Origin: Palaemon carinicauda
Lineage: Eukaryota; Arthropoda; Malacostraca; Decapoda; Palaemonidae
NCBI RefSeq assembly: GCF_036898095.1
Contig: NC_090729.1
Coordinates: 76,938,983 to 77,002,982 of the forward strand
DNA length: 64,000 bases
Reading direction: 5' to 3'
Shown here: positions 12,903 through 23,479 of the stretch, piece by piece
Numbering within the stretch: the stretch's first letter is position 1
Layout of the letters: every line of letters starts with the position of its first letter
Notes under the pieces: generated by a model
Told to the model about the DNA's origin: nothing
The model's database searches: none
Seen by the model: the letters and a program-made list of their open reading frames with translations, nothing else
Made by a program: the position numbers and the translations under genes

Positions 12903-14201
12903 ATGAATGTACAGCTAACTCCACCGAGTCCTATGGACTTTAGTGCAAGTACTAATGTAGCCCTCAAATGGAAGAAATTTAAAGAAGCTTTTATTAACTA
13001 TGAAATTGCCACAGGCTTAGATAATGAAGCTGACAGACGAAGGGTAGCAACATTCTTGCATGTCATAGGAGAATTAGGGGTTGAGAAATATAATACACTG
13101 TCTTGGGATACAGATGGAGATAAATATAAGATAGATAAGGTATTAAGGAAATTTGATGCAGAATGCAGTCCCAGATCAAATATAATCATGGAAAGATACA
13201 AATTTCTCAAGCGGAAACAAGAATCTAATGAAATTTGTGACCAATTCATAACTCAGTTAAGAATTCTATGCAAAACTTGCAATTATGATAATGAAGAAGA
13301 AATGATCAGGGATCAATTCATCCTCAATTTACATGATGATAAGGTTAGGGAGAAATTACTGGATCATGTGCAGATGGATACAAAGCCAATGACCTTGGAA
13401 AGGGCTGTGAATTTTGTAAAAAATTATGAAATGCAAATTCAGCAAAAGCAGCAGATGATTAGTAGCAATACTGAAGAAGAGGAAGTTAATGTCGTGTGGA
13501 AGAAGAAAAATAAGTACACATATCCTCAAATTAAGCCTAAGTACAATTGTGCCAAGGAAATAAAAGATTGCAGGTATTGTGACAGGATTCATAAAATTAG
13601 GATGTGCCCAGCATATGGTCAAGTGTGTGCTAAATGTAAGAGAAGGAATCATTATGCTAAACAGTGTAATACTAATTGGAACTCTGAAAAAGTGAAAACT
13701 TGTGAAGAGAATGAGGACAGTGATAGTGACCTTCAGCAAATTAGCACAATAAATGAATCGATAGGAAACATTTCTATGTCTCATGAGAGAAAGCAGTTTG
13801 TAACCATGACTGTAAATCAGCAAGAAATAAATTTTCAGATTGATTCCGGTGCTACGTGCAATGTTTTGAGTGTTAGAGAATTGAAGCGTTTGATTGGCAA
13901 TGATAAGTTAGATATTGGTGATAGCATCAAACTGAAAGTGTTTAATAATAAAACAATCGAGACTATTGGAATTAAAACTCTAATGTGTGAAAGGAAAGGA
14001 AAGCAGTATAAACTTAATTTCTATGTAGTGAAGGAAAATGTTTCTTCTGTAATAGGTTATGAGGATGGACAGAGACTGAAATTGATCAAAATTCTTGTGA
14101 ATGATAACCCAAGTGCTAAGCAAGAAATAAATGAGGTTTCTCCAAAAGGGTTAGATAAAAACAAGATTATTTCTGATTTTCCTGATTTATTCGAAGGATA
14201 G
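12903..14201 (+). CDS. Gag-protease (first part of the LTR-element polyprotein)
   Basis: A 432-residue frame. Residues 1-200 are capsid-like (Trp-Lys-Lys-Phe near the start, as in many Ty3-type Gags, and LRILCKTCNYDNEEEMIRD). Two zinc knuckles lie near residues 222-255: one irregular (C-x2-C-x3-H-x4-C) and one standard (CAKCKRRNHYAKQC, C-x2-C-x4-H-x4-C). The aspartic protease follows with IDSGATCNVLS near residue 312, an intact DSG active site. The frame closes with TAG at 14199, but homology continues in the same frame, with the protease-RT linker and RT directly after. A single base change from a leucine codon would explain it, so I read this as a nonsense mutation; programmed readthrough is the alternative. 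Confidence 0.88.
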   Translation: MNVQLTPPSPMDFSASTNVALKWKKFKEAFINYEIATGLDNEADRRRVATFLHVIGELGVEKYNTLSWDTDGDKYKIDKVLRKFDAECSPRSNIIMERYKFLKRKQESNEICDQFITQLRILCKTCNYDNEEEMIRDQFILNLHDDKVREKLLDHVQMDTKPMTLERAVNFVKNYEMQIQQKQQMISSNTEEEEVNVVWKKKNKYTYPQIKPKYNCAKEIKDCRYCDRIHKIRMCPAYGQVCAKCKRRNHYAKQCNTNWNSEKVKTCEENEDSDSDLQQISTINESIGNISMSHERKQFVTMTVNQQEINFQIDSGATCNVLSVRELKRLIGNDKLDIGDSIKLKVFNNKTIETIGIKTLMCERKGKQYKLNFYVVKENVSSVIGYEDGQRLKLIKILVNDNPSAKQEINEVSPKGLDKNKIISDFPDLFEG

Positions 14202-16053
14202 GGGGAATTAGGACCTCCATGTAAGATAAATATTGATGATACATTGTCACCAGTGATCCATGCTCCAAGAAAAGTTCCGTTTGCCCTTAAGAGAAAATTG
14301 AAGCAGCAGTTAAGTAGTATGGAAGGTACCATTATTGAAAAGGTCTCGGAACCTACAAATTGGGTTTCTAGCATGATTTTAGTAACAAAACCTAATTCCG
14401 ATTTAAGGATTTGTTTAGATCCTACAGATCTGAACAAAGCTATCAGGAGACCCCATTATCCACTTCCAACAATTGAGGAAATTTTACCAAGATTGGGTAA
14501 AGCTAAAATATTTTCAGTACTTGATGCAAAGAACGGATTTTGGCAAGTGCAACTTGACAAAGAGTCAAGTTATTTGACTACATTTAATACACCTTTTGGT
14601 AGGTATAGATGGAAGAGAATGCCTTTTGGTATATCATCGGCACCAGAAGAGTACCAGAGACGAATGCATGATGCCTTACATAATTTAGATGGCATAGAAG
14701 TAATAGCAGATGATATCCTAGTTTATGGCAAAGGAAATACTGATCAGGAAGCTTTGGAAAACCATGATAAGAACCTATTGGCGTTACTACAAAGATGCCG
14801 AAAAGAAAACATCAAGTTAAATCAAGAGAAGATGAAATTACATGTGACTGAAGTTAAGTACATTGGACATTTGCTAACAAAGGATGGTGTTTGTCCAGAT
14901 CCAAAGAAAATCGAAGCTATTAATTTTCTAAAAGTGCCAAGTGATGTTAAATCATTGAAAAGATTTCTAGGGATGGTTAATTATCTTTCAAAGTTTTTAC
15001 CAAGGTTGTCAGAAGTAACTCAACCATTAAGAAATCTGGAAAAGAAAAATGTTGAATGGCAGTGGAACTCTTCTCATGATGAAGCATTCTCCAAGATTAA
15101 GAAACTAATTGTTGAAGCTCCTTGCTTGAAATATTTTGACAGTAATTGTAATGTCTTTACAGTGTGATGCTTCAATGTCAGGATTAGGTGCTGTCCTAAT
15201 GCAAAACGGTCACCCAGTGGCTTATGCTTCTAAATCGTTAACTGAAACAGAACAGCGATATGCTCAAATAGAAAAAGAGATGTTAGCCATTGTTTTTGCA
15301 GCATTACGTTTTGATCAATACCTTTATGGCAAAGATGTTATTGTAGAAACTGATCACAAACCCTTGGAAAGTATTTTTAAGAAACCATTAATGAAATGTC
15401 CCAAGAGGTTACAAAGTATGTTATTGCAATTGCAGAAGTTTAATTTGAGTGTTAAGTATAAACCAGGTAGTAAAATGTATATAGCAGATACATTGAGTAG
15501 AGATTTCTTGTCGAATACATTTTCAGGTGCTGATAAATCTGATGTAATTGCATTATTTGAAGAGGTTGGTAATGTAAATATGACAGAACATGTTGCTGTG
15601 ACAAATGAAAGACTTGAGGATATTAGACAAAAGACCATAAGTGATATTACATTGCAAACATTAAAAGAAACAATTCTAAAAGGTTGGCCCACTCATTGTA
15701 TAGAGGTTCCTGAAACCATAAGATCTTTTTTTAAATTTAGGGATGAACTTACTATTGATAATGATATAATATTTAGAGGTAATTGCATTGTAGTCCCATC
15801 ATGTTTAAGGTCTTACATGCTGAAACAAATTCATTATGCTCACAATGGGATTGAAGCTACTGTTAGATATGGTAGAGATATATTGTTCTGGCCTGGCATG
15901 AGTGCAGATATAAAGAATTATGTTTCTTCTTGTGTGGTGTGTAATAAGTATGGTAGTAAACAAACCAAGGAATCCTTAAATTCACATGATTTTCCTTCTA
16001 GGCCTTGGTCTAAAATTGGAATGGATATTTTTAGTGTTGGCAATTGTAACTAA
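14202..16053 (+). pseudogene. RT, RNase H and integrase N-terminus of the LTR element
   Basis: 14202-15167 continues the frame of gag-protease and holds RT: DLRICLDPTDLNKAI, FSVLDAKNGFWQV (first Asp), MPFGISSAPEEYQ and VIADDILVYG (the ADD catalytic site near 14704). A one-base shift near 15155 moves reading to 15136-16053, which carries RNase H (LQCDASMSGLGAVL, KEMLAIVFA, ETDHKPLES, IADTLSR) and the integrase zinc-binding domain (HYAHNG ... CVVC, a His-His-Cys-Cys finger near 15829-15940). A TAA at 16051 then cuts the integrase core just after its first catalytic Asp (16024-16026). Confidence 0.88.
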
Positions 16054-16894
16054 TTGATTTTGGTAGATTATTATTCATCATATTTGAGATAAATTCATTG
16101 GAAAATATGTTAGCGTCAAATGTTGTAAGCAAGTTAAGGAGTCATTTTTCACACTATGGTATACCAGACATTGTAGTAAGTGACTGTGGCTCACAATTTA
16201 CATCAAGTGAATTTCAAACTTTTGTAAAGAAATGGTAATTTAAACATGTAAAATCATCCCCTTACCACCACCAGTCAAATGGCAAAGCCGAAAATGCAGT
16301 AAAAATAATGAAACAGTTGTTCACAAAATCAAGGAGGATGGCCATGATCCTTTATTAGCACTTCTTGAATGGAGAAACACTCCAACTGAGGGATTTAACT
16401 CTTCACCTGCTCAAAGATTTTTTGGTAGAAGAACTAAAAGTCAATTACCTATAACAGAAAATTTACTTAAACCCAAGATTGTTGATGGGGTACCAGAAGT
16501 TCAAACTAAAAAATTGATTAGGCAAGCTAAATATTATAACAGATCATGTAAGAATTTAGTCTCATTAAAACCAGGTGATGTCATCCGTGTACAACCAGTT
16601 CCAGGAAAAAAGGAATGGAAGAAAGGTAAGGTAATAAAAGAGGTTGCAAAAAGGAAATACAAAATAGAAGTAGAAGGCAAAGTACATTTTAGAAATCGTA
16701 AATTTTTGACAAAGACATCAGAGACAGTAACTGATAATTATATCGATTCTGATATTGAACTTGAAACTGATGTAAATACGAATGATGTTGGAAATAAATC
16801 TTTAATAATTCCTGAAGCTGATAACTTAGAATCACAAAGAACCAGAAGTGGTCGTGTTGTAAGGAAACCTCAATATCTTGAGGATTATTTGTAA
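16054..16894 (+). pseudogene. Integrase core and C-terminal domain of the LTR element
   Basis: The second catalytic Asp is in DCGSQF (codon 16182-16184) and the Glu in NGKAE (codon 16290-16292), which gives the DD35E spacing of 35 residues. An in-frame TAA lies between them near 16237. The first Asp (16024) is out of phase with these, showing an extra shift. After another frame change, 16514-16894 encodes the C-terminal region (LKPGDVIRVQPVPG, then an Arg/Lys-rich tail ending RRPQ-like VVRKPQYLEDYL), which resembles integrase tails that contact target DNA. The stop at 16892 is about 110 bp before the polypurine tract. Confidence 0.82.
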
Positions 16895-16990
16895 TAAATT
16901 TAAAGAGCCAATTAGGTATGTAGGATTAAATGTATGTTGCAGGGACCATTTATGTAGAAGAAAAGTTCTTCCAAGACTTTGTTGAGAAAA

Positions 16991-17006
16991 TGTAAAAGAA
17001 GGGAGA
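16991..17006 (+). promoter_or_regulatory. Polypurine tract
   Basis: AAAAGAAGGGAGA ends immediately before the TG of the 3' LTR; this is the expected position of the plus-strand primer. Confidence 0.85.
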
Positions 17007-17254
17007 TGTAACAATATGTGAATGTTGTGGTCAGGAATTCGTATGTAATCAGTGTATGAATATTGTTGGTACGCTGTCTAAGTTTGTAAATGATATCTGT
17101 TGTTTATGTTTGGGTAAGTCACGTGACCACACAGTCTTCCGCATTCTCCCCCGCTCTACACATGTTGGCTCGGCAATGCTGTATAACTTGCTGTTTAACT
17201 TGTATAATAAACTAAGGTTAATTACCCTCAGCTTATCAATCAGAACCCATAACA
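17007..17254 (+). repeat. 3' LTR (248 bp)
   Basis: Same length as and, by eye, one base different from the 5' LTR. Confidence 0.95.
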
Positions 17255-17259
17255 ACTTG
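17255..17259 (+). repeat. Target site duplication, right copy (ACTTG)
   Basis: Matches 12460-12464; the DIRS gag frame resumes beyond it. Confidence 0.9.
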
Positions 17260-17604
17260 AACCGGTGGGATCTGATCCTGGGGGATCACAGAGTCTACCG
17301 ACGCTTTCGGAAAAAGGATGGCCCTCATCTTCTCGTTGGGGAGATACGGTCCGGCAGCGTTTTTCTGGAAACCGCGCACCCACCTGTGCAGTTTCTCTCG
17401 AGCATTGTCCCTGGCTTCTAAGGACGGGTGGTTGTCAAATCCCTCGTCGAGGAGGCCTTTGCAGACTGGGCAGGAGACTGGATCCCAGTATTTGAGGTTG
17501 CCCTTCTTTGCCGTACAAGGGGCGTGAGTCCGACACGCGCCATGCCCGTAAAAGTCCGGGCGGCGGACCGAGCAGAAGGGGCTTTCGCATTTCACATACT
17601 CCTC
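17260..17604 (-). pseudogene. Gag (ORF1) N-terminal exon of the DIRS-like element
   Basis: A cysteine/histidine-rich segment of about 115 codons on the minus strand, with repeated Cys-x2-Cys or Cys-x3-Cys pairs (KCESPFC, ACRTHAPC, SCPVCKG) that could bind zinc. The frame is open to the LTR insertion point and would run on into 12464-12273 if the insertion and one target copy were absent. At its 5' edge the sequence TTCTCTTTCTTTTACAG then GAGGAG looks like a 3' splice site, so the exon probably starts at 17604 rather than at an ATG. The domain has no name that I recognise. Confidence 0.6.
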
Positions 17605-17625
17605 CTGTAAAAGAAAGAGAACATG
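17605..17625 (-). promoter_or_regulatory. Probable 3' splice acceptor of the DIRS-like gag exon
   Basis: Minus-strand pyrimidine tract followed by ACAG, with the coding frame open right after the AG (17606-17605). A matching 5' donor was not identified. Confidence 0.5.
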
Positions 17626-17646
17626 AGTACATGGAAATAGAGTCAT

Positions 17647-20370
17647 GACTTACATTACTCTTAAATTAAGATTCCTTAAACTAATTCTTAACTTAGAATT
17701 GTGTTATGTGAGCTCCGGATAGGTGAGCTAGAAAAGAAGTAGGAAGACACATACTTGTGAATCCCGTCCAGCCAGGTACCGCGACCTTTTCTGCTGGCAA
17801 TTCCTTATAGGAGAGGGAATGTTATCCCTATGGGGAAGCCAGCCTAGGCTTCCTTATAAAGGAATTGTCTGCAGGGTAGAGAAGGTCTGAGATCGCTCAG
17901 AATTTAGATAAAGGAGGGGAAAAGGGATAAACCCCTCAATATTTGGGAAGGTCCCGGTAAGAGACTGCACTGAGAAGCACAGAGTATGCTGGAATTTTGT
18001 ATGGTATACTCATACAGCTCAGAGACTGTCTTCAGGGTATGAGATAGCAAAGAAAATCAGTCTGGCTATATGGATGTATAGGTCGATTGCCGGCACGGGG
18101 CCGGCAGCCGGGGGGAAGGGGTGCTTGTCCCTGGAAGCCGTGTCGCGTTGCCGGCAAGCCGGAGGCCTGGTCTGGCGGGGTGAATTCGTCAAGGCTATGC
18201 TCTAAGTAGCAGAGAGGTAGGAAACACTTATAGGGGCGACCGCCGGCACGGCGGAATGTCGCCGGCAGGGTGGAGGCCTCCGGCTGCCAGCGATGTGAAC
18301 CTAACTGGGTACATAAGATGGAAGGTGTCTGAGAAGCCGGCGGCAGCGGCGGCGGCGGCAGTGGTCTCCGGCAGCGGCGGCGGTCGCCGGCAGCGGCGGC
18401 GGTCTCCGGCAGCGGCGGCGGTCGCCGGCAGCGGCGGCGGTCGCCGGCAGCGGCGGCGGTCGCCGGCAGCGGCGGCGGTCGCCGGCAGCGGCGGCGGTCG
18501 CCGGCAGCGGCGGCGGTCGCCGGCAGCGGCGGCGGTCGCCGGCAGCGGCGGCGGTCGCCGGCAGCGGCGGCGGTCGCCGGCAGCGGCGGCGGTCGCCGGC
18601 AGCGGCGGCGGTCGCCGGCAGCGGCGGCGGTTGCCGGCAGCGGCGGCAGCCGGCAGGATGGCGCCATGGATGGTACTCAGACAGGAAGTCCTATGAAGTA
18701 GGAAGGTCACCGGGTGTGCTGACGACTAGCGGCGACAAGGGGCGGCGGCCCCCGGCAGCGTATAGCCTTAGGTAAACCTGAGATAGGAAGGTCCTATATA
18801 GTAGTAAGTTACCTGAGGTGCCGGTGGCCGTCTCCAGCAGGTGGCGGCAATGGACCAGCACCATGATAGGAGAGAGAAAGAGAAGGAGAGAAGGAGGAAG
18901 GGTAATGTCCGATACCCAACCGGCATTCCTCCGGAAGGAGTGTACTCATGATAGGGGGGGGAGACCCTATCATCCCACGGCAGGGAGCCGGCAGACGGCT
19001 GGATACCCAAGGTAATCCAAGGGAGGATCAGAGAACACTTTAGACATGGGGGCGGGGAGGGTGATCTCCTGCTGGAAGGGCGGCCGCTAACACAACCCCA
19101 GTGTTCGACTATGAGGGGGAAATGTAGCAGAGCGGCCACCCAGGCAGGAGAGCGCAGCTTAACCTACCATTCTCCCCGAGGGGGAATTGTAGGACAGCGG
19201 ACAGGGGTGTGAAGGCAAGCTGACACAAAGAATAGAGTGGGGTAGGGGGGGGGGATGAGGGGGCAGAAGGGATCGTGACCCTAAAGCTCCCAGAGGGTGG
19301 GGGAATCTGTTTTCTATACTACCCAGGTAGGAGAGAGGCGCTCTCCAACCCTAGGATAGGTTAGCTCAGAGTAGGAACAGAACTGGTGTACTGTCCTAAA
19401 CTATAATAAAACAGAGACCCCCAAGGCCTAACCTAAACCAGGAGATCTCCTCCTAGATTAGGTAAGGTTGGGGAAGTATCGCTAGGCTACAGGAGGAAGG
19501 GACAAGTCCCAACCAAGAGCAGTCTTGGGGGGAAGGGCTAGCCCCCCCCCCCCACCTTCAGTCTCAGTCGATACCCCAGGGGAAAGAGGTTCCTTAGAGG
19601 TGGACTGGGATGAACGATAAGTACTCTGGGGTTCTGACCGAAATCCCCCCATACACTATGGGAGGGAAGAGGGAAGAACTACCTAACCTTACCTACCCGA
19701 AGTGTTTCGGGTAAGGGGCTACGAAAGGTAAGGCTACCCAGAGGGAGGTACATAGGGTAAGGGAGATAAGGAAGTATACAAGGATCCCAGCGTTGGGTTA
19801 GGTATGGCCTAGTTGGACCAGGCACTGTTCCCTGAATGGTTCCCCGAAGGCGAAAATATGTGCAACATGGAATCTCGTATATGTTTAAAAATGCCTAAAT
19901 CTTCATAAAATAACACTAGGAACACTCATATGCAGAAGTAAATATGAATACTAGGCTGCGGCCTATGCTAGGCATAAAGGCTAGTATGGGGTCGACTGGC
20001 TAGGAGCGCCGAAGACCACTATCGGCATAATATAACTCTTTTCTAATAATGAAGACTAAATAACTAAAGATATATCTCAGATAGGCCTAAAAGGTCGGGG
20101 AAGGCTGTTCTGGCTAACTAAATGACGCATGCAAGCGAACAGCCGCGCCGTAAATGGCGACCCGAGGCTAGGCTCAGCTCGGCCACAAAACACAAGATTT
20201 TAGCGTAAAAAATCGTTACTCGATGGCCAGAGCTTATTTAAACAATACAAGAACCTGGTACTCAACTTTCCAGAAGAAGGCGAAGCAGAAGGCTGAGACA
20301 TCTTGAAGGATGCACACAAAAAACAGCGATAACTGGGAACAAAACAAAAGGCGTTATGGCTACTAATAGA
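17647..20370 (-). other. 5' non-coding region of the DIRS-like element
   Basis: About 2.7 kb between the right ITR and the gag exon, purine-rich on the plus strand with many G runs and no plausible coding frame. If the acceptor at 17605 is real, much of this is leader and intron. It includes the 19 bp minisatellite at 18340-18655. Confidence 0.5.
18340..18655. repeat. 19 bp GC-rich minisatellite
   Basis: About 16 tandem copies of GTCGCCGGCAGCGGCGGCG, nearly identical in the middle and diverged at both edges. Because 19 is not a multiple of 3, every strand and frame reads a 19-residue repeat (Arg/Ala/Pro-rich), which yields long open frames that are not genes. Confidence 0.93.
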
Positions 20371-20709
20371 GGAATGGTGCTGGTGGACGTGACGTCACGC
20401 AGCTGCGAGTATCGTAACAGTGATGAAGGGAGAGTATCTTTGGAACGGCACCTCAATTACCTCCCACATTCACTCGCCACATCTCCCCCTCAAAGCGTAA
20501 ACGCTAGGTGGGGTGCAGATGGCCATGTGACGTGTTATTGCATGCGTCCCCTGTTGATATACGATATTCTAAAGGGTTAACCCTTAGAATACTCGCTCCA
20601 GAAGTTAGAATTCTGTGAAAACCTTTAGTTTAATTCTCTGGGAATATTTTAGTAGTTATATATATCTAAAGGAAGCTACTGAAGGAACCTTCCATCAGGA
20701 CGACATGGC
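20371..20709 (-). repeat. Inverted terminal repeat, right (5' end of the DIRS-like element)
   Basis: Reverse complement of 7319-7657, including TGACGTCA and GGGTTAACCC. The element continues about 7 bp beyond it (TTGAGTT) before (TA)n. Confidence 0.92.
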
Positions 20710-20714
20710 TTGAG

Positions 20715-21000
<286 letters not shown>

Positions 21001-21500
21001 NNNNNNNNNNNNNNNNNNNNNNNNNNNNNNNNNNNNNNNNNNNNNNNNNNNNNNNNNNNNNNNNNNNNNNNNNNNNNNNNNNNNNNNNNNNNNNNNNNNN
21101 NNNNNNNNNNNNNNNNNNNNNNNNNNNNNNNNNNNNNNNNNNNNNNNNNNNNNNNNNNNNNNNNNNNNNNNNNNNNNNNNNNNNNNNNNNNNNNNNNNNN
21201 NNNNNNNNNNNNNNNNNNNNNNNNNNNNNNNNNNNNNNNNNNNNNNNNNNNNNNNNNNNNNNNNNNNNNNNNNNNNNNNNNNNNNNNNNNNNNNNNNNNN
21301 NNNNNNNNNNNNNNNNNNNNNNNNNNNNNNNNNNNNNNNNNNNNNNNNNNNNNNNNNNNNNNNNNNNNNNNNNNNNNNNNNNNNNNNNNNNNNNNNNNNN
21401 NNNNNNNNNNNNNNNNNNNNNNNNNNNNNNNNNNNNNNNNNNNNNNNNNNNNNNNNNNNNNNNNNNNNNNNNNNNNNNNNNNNNNNNNNNNNNNNNNNNN
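21001..21500. other. Assembly gap (500 N)
   Basis: Exactly 500 unknown bases between a (TA)n and a (GA)n array; the round length suggests a placeholder rather than a measured size. Confidence 0.99.
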
Positions 21501-21540
21501 GAGAGAGAGAGAGAGAGGTTAATATCCCTAGCTTCGTTCT

Positions 21541-21581
<41 letters not shown>

Positions 21582-21683
21582 AATATCCCTAGCAGAGAGA
21601 GAGAGAGAGAGAGAGAGAGTTAATATCCCTAGCAGAGAGAGAGAGAGAGAGAGAGAGAGTTAATATCCCTAGCTTCGTTCTTG

Positions 21684-21714
<31 letters not shown>

Positions 21715-21730
21715 AAGGTTAATATCCCTA

Positions 21731-21768
<38 letters not shown>

Positions 21769-21841
21769 TAATATCCCTAGCTTCGTTCTTGGAGAGAGAG
21801 AGAGAGAGAGAGAGAGAGGTTAATATCCCTAGCTTCGTTCT

Positions 21842-21872
<31 letters not shown>

Positions 21873-21899
21873 GAAAGGTTAATATCCCTAGCTTCGTTC

Positions 21900-21939
<40 letters not shown>

Positions 21940-22044
21940 AAGGTTAATATCCCTAGCTTCGTTCTTGCAGAGAGAGAGAGAGAGAGAGAGAGGGGGGTTA
22001 ATATCCCTGGCTTCGTTCTTGGAGAGAGAGAGAGAGGGGGGGGG
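21501..22044. repeat. Compound (GA)n array with a repeated 15 bp spacer
   Basis: (GA)n blocks of varied length are separated ten times by GTTAATATCCCTAGC, usually followed by TTCGTTCTTGG or TTCGTTCTTGC. Unit length varies from about 41 to 65 bp because the (GA)n part varies. Confidence 0.93.
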
Positions 22045-22966
22045 TGTTTAGAAGAAAATATACCATTATTATTCCTATAAAAATAGTTATTATTCAACCT
22101 CAAAATTTTTTCTTACCAGTCAAATGTTGAAACCTCTTTTTATTAACATCAGAAAAGTTATCACCAATCCATTTGATATAGACACGATAAACTAGAAAAG
22201 ATTAAATGACTGAAATGTCAAGTGTTGAAATCTACGCAACCAACCAGTCAGTACTGATGCCACATGCTTGCGTTACATTAAAGGATCCGAAATCCTTTAA
22301 TATGTCCCACCGCCAGGTTTCCACATGCAGACGTCACCAGCCAGGAGACACAGAAGGATATTTACATTCACAGAATACAAGATTTGATAATAAATGAAAT
22401 GCAATTTTTTTCTTAAATCGACTTCGTGTCTCCTGGGGGACCACCATTAACGACTGGGTTTGATAATTACAAAAAAATAGTTAATATCAAAGTCTCAATA
22501 ATACCCTCTTTATTTACCTTACTTCAAGGGCTGCTTTTCAGGTCCTATACTGCAGGGGAACCCTACTCTTACTCGTTTAGGGTTTAAATCCAACCCTCCA
22601 CTGAAGTCGAGTGAATTACTACTCGGGCGGGTCCATATCAATCATCTAACGAAACATTTTCATTATAACTTATACAATTCTTTGATTGTAGCATCTTCCA
22701 AATCATATGATCTTGTGAAAAGTAATGTCTTTAGTTTCTTCTTAAAATTCAATTGCTCCCTTTAGGTCCTCCATTTCAGTTGACAGTTTATTACAATATC
22801 TGTAAAAGAGATAAATACATAATTAGGATAAAGTATGAAACTGATTATGATATGCAAAGGGTGCCCACTGAAATCATACCTCACCCTGCCTCCCGTCAAA
22901 CGGGTGTATAATTGACCTTCCAGGCCCCAGTGCTAGATTGTATAGGCAAAAATGTATGAATTCATT
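22045..22966. other. Intergenic, nothing firm
   Basis: No supported gene. The segment near 22690-22810 has the flavour of repeat-derived non-coding sequence but I cannot assign it. Confidence 0.4.
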
Positions 22967-23098
22967 AAGCTAGGACCAGGGAGGACCAGGCACTGACTGC
23001 ATATGGCTCGCCAGATAGATCAATAGCCATCCCACTCCTTTCATTCTTAGCTTGGAAGGATGGTATGGTTGCAGACACCACAAAAACTATCGACCTTG
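22967..23098 (-). mobile_element. SINE fragment, inverted
   Basis: Reverse complement of the middle part of the neighbouring plus-strand SINE (about 23160-23292). Shared blocks include CTAGGACCAGG, AGACACCACA and ACTATCGACCTTG. The tRNA-like head and the 3' end are missing. Confidence 0.65.
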
Positions 23099-23427
23099 TT
23101 GTGGTAGCCTATTGGTAACGTTCCCGCATGGCGTTCTGTTGGCATGGGGTTCGAGGCATGCTCAAGGTCGATAGTTTCTTCTGGTGTCTGTAACCTCACC
23201 ATCCTTGTGAGCTAAGGTTGGGGGGTTTGGGGGAGCCTATAGGTCTATCTGCTGAAGTCATCAGCAGCAATTGCCTGGCCCTTCCTGGTCCTAGCTTGGG
23301 TGGAGATGAGGCTTGGGCGCTGATCATATGTAATATGGTCAGTCTCTAAGGCATTGTCCTGCTTGCTAGGGCAATGTCACTGTCCCTTGCCTCTGCCATT
23401 CATGAGCGACCTTTAAACCTTTAAAGG
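23096..23427 (+). mobile_element. tRNA-derived SINE
   Basis: An internal RNA polymerase III promoter is visible: an A-box-like TAGCCTATTGG at 23105-23115 and a B-box GGTTCGAGGC at 23148-23157, 33 bases apart as in tRNAs. A roughly 270 bp body follows, ending CTTTAAACCTTTAAAGG. The cloverleaf is too degenerate for a working tRNA. A piece of the same 3' end occurs at 38829-38883. Confidence 0.7.
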
Positions 23428-23479
23428 ACATAGGTCTGTCATTTTATGGATTACTGGAATCTCAACTAACTTACCTATT

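Larger units (their letters stand above)
12465..17254 (+). mobile_element. Ty3/mdg4-type LTR retrotransposon nested in the DIRS gag
   Basis: A complete-length 4790 bp insertion: 248 bp LTRs, a tRNA-Leu-type primer site, a gag-protease frame, RT/RNase H, integrase and a polypurine tract, in the Ty3 order (RT before integrase). It lies on the plus strand, opposite to its host element. The two LTRs differ by one base (C at 12611, G at 17153), which suggests recent insertion. Yet the coding region has stops near 14199, 16051 and 16237 and shifts near 15155 and downstream of 16053. No envelope-like frame is present. Confidence 0.93.

Noticed and set aside
18032..18710. Long Arg/Pro/Ala-rich frames on both strands
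   Set aside because: Translation of the 19 bp minisatellite in the DIRS leader; no non-repeat domain.
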